Part shown: piece by piece, positions 57,912 through 64,000 of the stretch | How positions within the stretch are numbered: the stretch's first letter is position 1 | Layout: the number at the start of each line of letters is the position of its first letter | Origin: Psychrobacter nivimaris | GTDB lineage: Bacteria > Pseudomonadota > Gammaproteobacteria > Pseudomonadales > Moraxellaceae | DNA length: 64,000 nt | Reading direction: 5' to 3' | Assembly (NCBI RefSeq): GCF_009812035.1 | Contig: NZ_VZIZ01000013.1 | Location: 8,852 to 72,851, forward strand | Program-made: the position numbers and the translations under genes | The notes under the pieces: model-generated | What the model was told of the DNA's origin: nothing | What the model saw: the letters and a program-made list of their open reading frames with translations, nothing else | Databases searched by the model: none

Positions 57912-58553
57912 GTGAATACTGAAATTATCAAGATAATCCTAGCCTTTATGGTATTGATCAATCCATTTAGCGCATTGACGTTGTTTTTGGATTTGACTCG
58001 CGGCTATTCGATGAACAATCGACGTAAGGTCGCGCGCGTTGCTTGTTTGACCATTTTTATTACCATCAGCTTTTTTACGATTGCAGGTGAAACGCTACTA
58101 AAAACCCTTGGTATTTCTATCGGCTCGTTCCAGTTGGCAGGCGGTATATTGGTATTTTTAATTGCGCTAAATATGATGAATGGAGAGGGTAACCCTGTTA
58201 AACCTGATCAAGAGAACTTCGATGTTGATCATGTGAAAGACGCGCCAGTCTCGATGGCAGCTGCCGTGGTTCCCCTCGCGATTCCAATGATGATTGGGCC
58301 TGGTGGTATCTCCACGGTTATCATTTACTCTTCACAAGTATCAGGTATTTTGCAGGTATCCGCTATCTTGATTGCTGGCTTATTCATCAGTCTGTTTTGC
58401 TATTTGGCATTGATGGCGGCAGGTCGTATCAGTCGCTTACTAGGCGATACTGGCTTGAACATCATGAGTCGAATCATGGGTATGCTATTGGCAGCCGTTT
58501 CTATCGAAATTATCGTTAATGGACTGCGTACGCTCTTTCCTAGCTTGATGTAA
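57912..58553 (+). CDS. MarC-family integral membrane protein
   Basis: 213 aa with six hydrophobic helices in two similar halves, as in the MarC/YchE family. The halves are recognisable as INPFSALTLFLDLT and VPLAIPMMIGPGGISTVIIY. The family's transport function is unsettled, and the name from multiple antibiotic resistance should not be read as a resistance role. The start is GTG at 57912. A soluble charged loop (EGNPVKPDQENFDVDHVKDA) separates the halves. Confidence 0.87.
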   Translation: MNTEIIKIILAFMVLINPFSALTLFLDLTRGYSMNNRRKVARVACLTIFITISFFTIAGETLLKTLGISIGSFQLAGGILVFLIALNMMNGEGNPVKPDQENFDVDHVKDAPVSMAAAVVPLAIPMMIGPGGISTVIIYSSQVSGILQVSAILIAGLFISLFCYLALMAAGRISRLLGDTGLNIMSRIMGMLLAAVSIEIIVNGLRTLFPSLM

Positions 58554-58707
58554 ATGATCAATACAATATTGCTAACCATATATATATTTATACAGTGGTT
58601 AGCGGATATCGGATATCGACGTAATTTAGTTTATCCAATACGTCGTTTACTTAATATTCAGTTTATTCAACACTCAGCTTATCTATCATTTCCTAGTTAT
58701 ACTTCTA

Positions 58708-59310
58708 TCAGCTTTGATACAAATGCCAAGCTAGATAGAGCATCAGTAACCCTACCAAAGCATCCAGTATGTTCCATGCCTTAGGCTTCTCAAATAGAGG
58801 CCTGAATAATCGTGCACCATACCCAAGCGCAAAGAAGAAAAAGAACGAAGCGCTAATTGCACCTGCGGCAAACGTCAATTTACTGCTTGCGCCCGTAGAG
58901 ACCATGCCGACGAGTACCAATGTGTCTAGATAGACGTGCGGGTTTAACCAAGTAAAGCCAAAGCATAGTAGTAAGGCTTTTTTTAAGCTAGTGACGACTT
59001 GTCCTTCGACAGTCAAAGCATGTGACACACGTACGCTGGCATACAAACTCTGCAAGCCGTACCCTAATAAAAATATAACGCCTGCTATTTTTGCGATATC
59101 TATAACGTGAGGATAGCGGGCCGTAACTGCACCAAAACCACCAACACCTGCTGAGATTAAAAACGCATCGCTCACCGCACAAAATAAACAAACAAAAAAT
59201 ATGTGTTCGCGTTTGAGACCTTGTTTGAGTACAAAGGCGTTTTGGGAGCCAATAGCAATGATGAGAGATAACCCAAGTAGGAAACCAGAGATATAATCGG
59301 GAGCATTCAT
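58708..59310 (-). CDS. argO: LysE/ArgO-family amino-acid exporter
   Basis: 200-aa membrane protein with about six helices. GLSLIIAIGSQNAFVLKQGL at the N-terminus and CFGFTWLNPHVYLDTLVLVG in the middle are diagnostic of the LysE/ArgO family, which exports basic amino acids. It is closer to ArgO (YggA) by these segments. The substrate (Arg or Lys) is not decidable. It is divergent from the paralogue cluster that follows. LysO elsewhere in the window gives the strain a second basic amino-acid exporter. Confidence 0.88.
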   Translation of the reverse strand: MNAPDYISGFLLGLSLIIAIGSQNAFVLKQGLKREHIFFVCLFCAVSDAFLISAGVGGFGAVTARYPHVIDIAKIAGVIFLLGYGLQSLYASVRVSHALTVEGQVVTSLKKALLLCFGFTWLNPHVYLDTLVLVGMVSTGASSKLTFAAGAISASFFFFFALGYGARLFRPLFEKPKAWNILDALVGLLMLYLAWHLYQS

Positions 59311-59455
59311 AATACGGTGCTTAACGGTTGGCGTGTAGGAATGGTGACATTTTGCTTACTGGCAGGCCAGCAAAAACCTGCTAAGATACGCTATTGAATG
59401 AATGTATGCAATATGCGCACAATGTGAGTGTAATAGACGAGGGGCAGAGCAAGTC

Positions 59456-60205
59456 ATGGTAGTCAGTTTGACAAGAATGCTACAGTCATTTGGGCAAGCT
59501 CAAGATGACCTACCGACATTGGCAGCAAAGAATGCTCAGGAGATGAGTGTCAATCATGAACGGGATGCTGCTGCCAAGAGTGATAGCAATCACGCAGTAC
59601 ATGAGCGTTCTACACTGATTCCGCCTGAACGTGTAAACCGCATATGTGATGCGTTGGCACAAGTGAGTGATAGCCAATCATCCACGCCTTTGACCGATCG
59701 CTATCTGAGTAATCGTGCTCAAATGCGCCCAACCAATAGACCGCCTTTTGACCCAGATACTTTGTGGTATCTCAAACATGGACGTTGTCCGATTATGACT
59801 GAGCTTGTTGATGTGGTCGATGAGGCCACCCTAAATGCCATGCCTATTGAAGCCGTTGCGATATTAGATCGTATCAACGGTAAGCTAAAGCGTTATCGTG
59901 AGTGGAGTAGTGAGCTGAACGAACAGCAACAGCAGCAACATAATGAGCGTCAGTTCGTCATCGATAAATTAGTGTCCGAAAGTATTCCTGAAGCATTACA
60001 TCATTATGAGCAGCTACAACGCTTTAGTCCGCATCGCACCAAAAATAACATGGTGCAGGGGAAGATGACAGCCGGTGATATGCTGACAGATTTGTTCTTA
60101 GAGATTGATTATGAGCTTGACGAATTATTGGACGAATTGCATCAGACAGTTTTGAACCGCCTTGCCTCGACCCATCGTTATGTTAAGAGCCGTACGCAAA
60201 GTTAA
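59456..60205 (+). CDS. uncharacterised protein, paralogue family member 1 (soluble)
   Basis: 249 aa from ATG 59456, preceded by GAGGGG. A longer frame starts at 59402. No membrane helix is seen. The N-terminal half is polar and low-complexity. The C-terminal half (about 125-245) shares a pattern with the next two genes: MPIEAVAILDRINGKL, then QFVIDKLVSESIPEALHHYEQL, a variable loop, GDMLTDLFLEIDYELDELLDEL and a closing HRYVKSR. All is predicted helical. I do not recognise the family. It is not in a tight operon with the second copy (175-bp gap with a weak hairpin). Confidence 0.72.
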   Translation: MVVSLTRMLQSFGQAQDDLPTLAAKNAQEMSVNHERDAAAKSDSNHAVHERSTLIPPERVNRICDALAQVSDSQSSTPLTDRYLSNRAQMRPTNRPPFDPDTLWYLKHGRCPIMTELVDVVDEATLNAMPIEAVAILDRINGKLKRYREWSSELNEQQQQQHNERQFVIDKLVSESIPEALHHYEQLQRFSPHRTKNNMVQGKMTAGDMLTDLFLEIDYELDELLDELHQTVLNRLASTHRYVKSRTQS

Positions 60206-60290
60206 ATGTTCTTTGATAACGCTTTCTCTCGTACACTCGCAAAAGTTAAGTATTATCAAAAGACAAAATCGACCCAGAGCATAACAATAT

Positions 60291-60317
60291 AGGGCTTTAA
60301 TAGAGCCTTATTTTTTT
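60291..60317 (+). terminator. weak terminator-like hairpin after paralogue 1
   Basis: AGG(G)CT (60291-60296) pairs with AGCCT (60304-60308) with one bulge, followed by TATTTTTTT. The stem is short, so the call is tentative. Confidence 0.4.
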
Positions 60318-60380
60318 GTTTAATAATAACAACCATAAAAAATCAGCCACGACATTCTGATAAGTAATAAGGACAATATA

Positions 60381-61055
60381 ATGACCCAAATGACTGCAAT
60401 GTTCGTAATGTTTGTTTTGTATGGGCTGTTGCCAGCGGCTGGGTTATATCTAGGTTATCGTGGCATTAAAAAAGTCACAGCACCCAAAATGCTCGAATAT
60501 AAGGCGATGCCGCAACTGGGTTACATACCTGAAAAAAGCCTACCCGTCGACGTTAAGACTGCTCTTGATCAAATTAATACAAAGGGTGAAAAGTTGCGTG
60601 TCATGTATGGCGATACCAATAACGATGGTAAGATTGATGACAAAGACACTGTCAATGAAACTTATATTATGATTCAAAACTTAATGGATAGGCATGTGCC
60701 ACAAGCAGTCGCTGACTATCGCCGCTTGCACGATTTAGATGTGACGGATAGTGCGCTTGCTGACACTACCAAAATTAAACATTCTAATGTCACTGGCAAA
60801 GAAGCCTTGTTAGATGTGCTTAAGACAATTAACACACAGTTCGATGACCTGCTCAACGCGTCATATCATCAAGACGGTCAAAAGCTACTCGCGACCAATC
60901 GCTATCTCCAAAAACGTTTTGACAATCCTACTAGCAACACAGAGTTTCAAAAGCCCGATAGCACTATCAATAGCAATGCCAGTAGTGATGTCAATATCCA
61001 AGCGATTGAAAGCCCAACTGGTGAAAATGTGAGTGCTAAAGACATTAAACTGTAA
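60381..61055 (+). CDS. uncharacterised membrane-anchored protein, paralogue family member 2 with EF-hand-like loop
   Basis: 224 aa. An N-terminal membrane helix is at about 5-27 (FVMFVLYGLLPAAGLYLG). The helical family region follows: LPVDVKTALDQINTKGEKL, then MIQNLMDRHVPQAVADYRRL, ALLDVLKTINTQFDDLL and NRYLQKRF. Between the first two is a 12-residue loop D78-T-N-N-D-G-K-I-D-D-K-D89 that fits the EF-hand or dockerin calcium-loop spacing. The C-terminal tail is Ser/Asn-rich. Ribosome site AAGGAC precedes ATG. The third paralogue follows after 40 bp, so the two are probably co-transcribed. Confidence 0.75.
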   Translation: MTQMTAMFVMFVLYGLLPAAGLYLGYRGIKKVTAPKMLEYKAMPQLGYIPEKSLPVDVKTALDQINTKGEKLRVMYGDTNNDGKIDDKDTVNETYIMIQNLMDRHVPQAVADYRRLHDLDVTDSALADTTKIKHSNVTGKEALLDVLKTINTQFDDLLNASYHQDGQKLLATNRYLQKRFDNPTSNTEFQKPDSTINSNASSDVNIQAIESPTGENVSAKDIKL

Positions 61056-61095
61056 ATACAAAGTTGAATGGTGAAAGGGTAAAGAGCAAGCGTAT

Positions 61096-61647
61096 ATGAG
61101 CATTTTAATAGGCATCGGTATTGTAACGACCGTCACTACCTTTTATCTAGGTAGAAAAGGCTGGCTGGCTTTTCATAAAGCCGTCGGTATCTCACCTGGC
61201 GTACTCACTTATCAGGATTACGATGTGCCCTTGTCATTAGCTACATTAAGTTGGCAGCAGTTAACGTTAAATAAACAGCACTTAAAAACATTGTCAGAGC
61301 AGCAACTTCGTCAGCTAAAACGTATCGATGAAAAAGTAAGCAGCTATCACGCTTATCAAGCAGCATTACATGTTCAACATAAGACACCAGCGATAACAGA
61401 AGCGCAGTTTGTGTTGAATAAAATGCTGCAAACACGGTTACCCGAAATGCTAGCTACTCATTACCAATTAACAAATATAAATGCCAAGAATGGAAATAAC
61501 GACAAGAGATTGGAAGCTAATGAGTTATTGCAGAGTGTTTTAGATAATATCGAGCAGCGTTTAGATAAATTACTGGCGCAAATGGATGAGGAACAGCTAC
61601 AAGAGCTGCGAGTCATGAAGCACTATATTAATAGTCACGATAGCTGA
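61096..61647 (+). CDS. uncharacterised membrane-anchored protein, paralogue family member 3
   Basis: 183 aa. A short N-terminal hydrophobic helix (about 3-19, ILIGIGIVTTVTTFYLG) precedes a Lys/Arg patch. The remainder is Gln/Leu-rich helical and follows the same pattern as its two upstream neighbours: LSEQQLRQLKRIDEKV, AQFVLNKMLQTRLPEMLATH, ANELLQSVLDNIEQRLDKLL and MKHYINSH. It lacks the EF-hand-like loop of the second copy. It ends before a strong bidirectional terminator. Confidence 0.73.
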   Translation: MSILIGIGIVTTVTTFYLGRKGWLAFHKAVGISPGVLTYQDYDVPLSLATLSWQQLTLNKQHLKTLSEQQLRQLKRIDEKVSSYHAYQAALHVQHKTPAITEAQFVLNKMLQTRLPEMLATHYQLTNINAKNGNNDKRLEANELLQSVLDNIEQRLDKLLAQMDEEQLQELRVMKHYINSHDS

Positions 61648-61710
61648 GCCGCTATATCTATACTGAGCAACTGTGACGCTTGTAAACTGTGAAGCCTATA
61701 AAAAGACACA

Positions 61711-61751
61711 AAAAAAGCGGTCAATGACTATTCATCATTGACCGCTTTTTT
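61711..61751. terminator. strong bidirectional terminator between paralogue 3 and rluB
   Basis: A perfect 17-bp stem (six A, then GCGGTCAATGA pairing with TCATTGACCGC and six T; 61711-61727 with 61735-61751) has a 7-base loop. A-run and T-run flanks make it work in both directions for the convergent genes. Confidence 0.93.
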
Positions 61752-61802
61752 ATGTGTATTCTAAATCTATTTAAGACTTAGAATAATGTTAAATTAAATC
61801 AA

Positions 61803-62729
61803 CTAGCGCTTATCATTGCGATCACGGGTGTTGCGTGTACCGCGGCTGGCAGGGCTAGCACTACTTTTAGGTTTCGCGCTGCTGTTGCGGTTATCGCTAC
61901 GGGTGTCAGTGCGACGTGCTTTAAGCGGTTTGTTTCTGATACGTTCTTGTTTTTCTTTGGCTGCGCCATGTAGACCTGTGCCATAACGTGGACGCAAGCT
62001 GACCAAATCCGTCAACGTATTAATTTCTTTTTTATCAAGCTCTAAGAAACGACCAGTACGTAGCTCTTTTGGTAGAACAATCGTGCCATAGCGTGTGCGT
62101 AGTAGACGACTAACTTTTAGACCTTGCGATTCAAACAAACGACGTACTTCGCGGTTACGGCCTTCTTTTAGCTGCACGTGATACCACTTGTTAACGCCTT
62201 CGCCGCCGCCTTCTTTAATGTCTTCAAATTTTGCAAGGCCATCTTCTAGCATGACGCCAGCGGTCAATGCACGAGCGATATCAGGCGTTACTTCACCCAA
62301 TACACGTACGGCATATTCACGAGTGACTTCACCAGATGGATGCATCAAGCGATGCGCCATTTCGCCATCGTTAGTAAATAACAATAGGCCAGTTGAGTTA
62401 ATATCCAAGCGTCCGACCATGACCCAACGGTCATGCGTCAGCTTTGGCAAACGTTCAAAGACAGTTGGGCGGCCTTCTGGATCTTTAGCCGAGCACACTT
62501 CGCCTTCAGGCTTGTAGTAAGCGATAACACGGCGACGCTTCTCGTTTTCAGAGGTGTATTTGATCTGACGGCCATCAACGCGAATCTCATCGCCTTGCTC
62601 AACACGATCACCAATGGTTGCTGGGCCGTTATTGACAGTGACGCGACCTGCTTTGATGACTTCTTCCATCTGACGGCGTGAACCAAGTCCCATACGGGCG
62701 AGGGCTTTCTGTAATTTTTCGTCTTTCAT
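61803..62729 (-). CDS. rluB: 23S rRNA pseudouridine synthase RluB
   Basis: RsuA-family enzyme modifying U2605 of 23S rRNA. An N-terminal S4 domain (about 1-60, LQKALARMGLGSRRQMEEVI) is followed by the catalytic motif GRLDINSTGLLLFTNDG with its conserved Asp. EGRNREVRRLFESQGLKVSRLL is characteristic of RluB and distinguishes it from RluA-type enzymes. The tail after about residue 255 is very basic and low-complexity (Arg, Lys, Ser, Asn), probably an RNA-binding extension. Ribosome site AAGGAT lies 6-8 bases upstream of ATG. Confidence 0.93.
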   Translation of the reverse strand: MKDEKLQKALARMGLGSRRQMEEVIKAGRVTVNNGPATIGDRVEQGDEIRVDGRQIKYTSENEKRRRVIAYYKPEGEVCSAKDPEGRPTVFERLPKLTHDRWVMVGRLDINSTGLLLFTNDGEMAHRLMHPSGEVTREYAVRVLGEVTPDIARALTAGVMLEDGLAKFEDIKEGGGEGVNKWYHVQLKEGRNREVRRLFESQGLKVSRLLRTRYGTIVLPKELRTGRFLELDKKEINTLTDLVSLRPRYGTGLHGAAKEKQERIRNKPLKARRTDTRSDNRNSSAKPKSSASPASRGTRNTRDRNDKR

Positions 62730-63053
62730 CGTAATATCCTTGAGTCGGTGGGTTTACATTTCTCAATGTAAAAAAATTTGGATTGACTATCCTACGCTAT
62801 TTTAACAAATTTAGCACGTAAACCAACACCTTACTGATTATTAATGTGTCTATCCACGAATAAGCAATACTGTTTAATTGACTTATTATGAAAATTTATC
62901 AGTGCGCAGGCTTTATCTTACGCTAGGATTTTGTAGCGTACACAGGTACAATATTACTCTTAGTCAAAGATTGACGAACCAAAGGACAGGCATGCAAAGT
63001 ATTTGCGCGCGCTGTCTTTATTTTTTTATATCGTACCCTCTATTGGAGTTACT
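62730..63053. other. 324-bp divergent region between rluB and folD
   Basis: No gene. TACGCTA (62919-62925) and TAGCGTA (62934-62940) form a short perfect palindrome upstream of folD, of unknown meaning. The folD ribosome site GGAG is at 63045-63048. An in-frame TTG at 63003 could extend folD but has no ribosome site. Confidence 0.55.
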
Positions 63054-63932
63054 ATGTCTACTGCCCAAGAATCCGCTACCGTTTTGGACGGCAAAGCACT
63101 TGCCAAACAAATAGAACAGGATCTGCGCACGCGCGTAGATACGATTAAGGAAAAGACTGGCCGCACCCCAAGCTTAGCGACAATATTGGTTGGTGACGAT
63201 CCAGCCTCTGCCACTTATGTTCGTATGAAAGGCAACGCGTGTAAGCGTGTTGGCATGGACTCTATACGCGTTGAGATGCCGAGTGCCACGACCACTGAGC
63301 AGCTCATGGCAAAAATAGATGAGTTAAATAGCAATCCAGATGTACACGGCATTTTGCTACAGCATCCGGTTCCTGAGCATATTGATGAGCGTGCTTGTTT
63401 TGAGCAGATTGACTTAGCAAAAGACGTCGATGGCGTGACTTGTCTTGGTTTTGGTCGTATGGCGATGCAGCAGTCAGCTTATGGCTCATGCACACCGCAG
63501 GGCATTATGCATTTGTTAGAGCATTATAATATCGAGCTATCAGGTAAAGAAGCCGTAGTCGTAGGACGTAGTGCTATCTTAGGTAAGCCAATGGCGATGA
63601 TGCTATTGAATGCCAACTGTACAGTGACTATCTGCCATTCAAGAACTCAAGATTTGGCAGCGCATATCAAGCGTGCAGATATCGTGGTTGGTGCCGTAGG
63701 CGTACCTGAGCTTATTAAAGCGGAGTGGATCAAATCAGGAGCGGTTGTCATTGACGCAGGTTTCCATCCGACAGATGATGGCGGTGTTGGTGATATCGAA
63801 ATGCAAGGCATGGAAAACATTGCCAGCGCTTATACGCCAGTACCAGGCGGCGTTGGACCGATGACTATCAACACGCTTATTCGCCAAACGGTCGATGCTG
63901 CTGAAAAATCAGCGGGTTTGAATAAAGGCTAA
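63054..63932 (+). CDS. folD: Bifunctional methylenetetrahydrofolate dehydrogenase/cyclohydrolase
   Basis: Interconverts 5,10-methylene-, methenyl- and 10-formyl-tetrahydrofolate for one-carbon supply. Family motifs: [20 protein letters not shown] (catalytic Tyr and Lys), [12 protein letters not shown], and the NADP-binding [14 protein letters not shown]. The C-terminal [18 protein letters not shown] is intact. The start is ATG 63054, with GGAG 5-6 bases upstream, giving 292 aa, the normal length. The extended frame from TTG 63003 adds a hydrophobic stretch that is unlikely to be translated. Confidence 0.96.
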   Translation: MSTAQESATVLDGKALAKQIEQDLRTRVDTIKEKTGRTPSLATILVGDDPASATYVRMKGNACKRVGMDSIRVEMPSATTTEQLMAKIDELNSNPDVHGILLQHPVPEHIDERACFEQIDLAKDVDGVTCLGFGRMAMQQSAYGSCTPQGIMHLLEHYNIELSGKEAVVVGRSAILGKPMAMMLLNANCTVTICHSRTQDLAAHIKRADIVVGAVGVPELIKAEWIKSGAVVIDAGFHPTDDGGVGDIEMQGMENIASAYTPVPGGVGPMTINTLIRQTVDAAEKSAGLNKG

Positions 63933-63972
63933 AAAAATAGTCATACGAATACTGATTGCCGATATATAAGGG

Positions 63973-63996
63973 GCCTGAGGTAACATAGACTCAGGC
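63973..63996 (+). terminator. probable folD terminator hairpin, cut by window end
   Basis: GCCTGAG (63973-63979) pairs with CTCAGGC (63990-63996) around a 10-base loop. The window ends 4 bases later, so a T-run cannot be checked. Confidence 0.55.
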
Positions 63997-64000
63997 TAAA

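Noticed and set aside
58554..58784. 76-codon plus-strand frame after the MarC gene
   Set aside because: Starts at the MarC stop without a ribosome site, has no recognisable composition pattern and overlaps the well-supported argO gene on the other strand.
62188..62517. 109-codon plus-strand frame opposite rluB
   Set aside because: Antisense shadow of a confidently identified gene.

Overview
The window is chromosomal DNA of a gammaproteobacterium of the Moraxellaceae, most like Psychrobacter. Three things point there: the dut-algC-argB and leuS-lptE-holA gene orders, a fused nuoCD inside a complete 13-gene nuo operon, and the moderate G+C content with A+T-rich spacers. The genus is inferred from protein character and gene order, because no database search was possible. 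I see no prophage, insertion sequence, CRISPR array or rRNA operon. Only one tRNA gene, cut by the left edge, is present.

Layout. From 1 to 16.9 kb nearly everything is on the minus strand: tRNA-Lys, the macAB efflux genes, holA, lptE and leuS (with one plus-strand thioredoxin-fold gene at 9.0 kb), a small membrane protein, argB, algC and dut, then mgtE and rep. From 17.7 to 34.0 kb lies the complex I operon nuoA-B-CD-E-F-G-H-I-J-K-L-M-N, closed by a strong terminator and followed by a ferredoxin-NADP reductase gene. From 35 to 46 kb there are mixed housekeeping genes: a conserved hypothetical, a TonB3-like protein, MscS, YbeY, PhoH, two ubiquinone-pathway hydroxylases, a PIN-like nuclease with C-terminal winged-helix-like repeats, and LysO.

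From 46.3 to 52 kb lies an unusual lipid locus. It holds a three-domain fusion (CDP-alcohol phosphatidyltransferase, alpha/beta hydrolase, methyltransferase), a patatin-like protein without the usual catalytic Ser and Asp, a short-chain dehydrogenase and, convergently, a CdsA-family cytidylyltransferase. It resembles a rearranged and extended version of the poorly understood E. coli ynbABC genes and is the best candidate here for an undescribed pathway.

From 52 to 57.6 kb is the NAD de novo module. nadB and nadA (minus) and nadC (plus) flank a NadQ/NrtR-like regulator. The nadA and nadC promoters share a 16-bp operator core that sits over the promoter elements. From 57.9 to 61.6 kb come MarC, ArgO and three tandem diverged paralogues of an unrecognised family. 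rluB and folD close the window.

Other observations include short tandem repeats: an 8-mer repeated eight times beside mgtE, three 20-mers before nuoA, and four 20-mers between nuoB and nuoCD. There are also several large inverted repeats, and hydrophilic extensions or insertions in NuoA, NuoG, NuoJ and NuoK.
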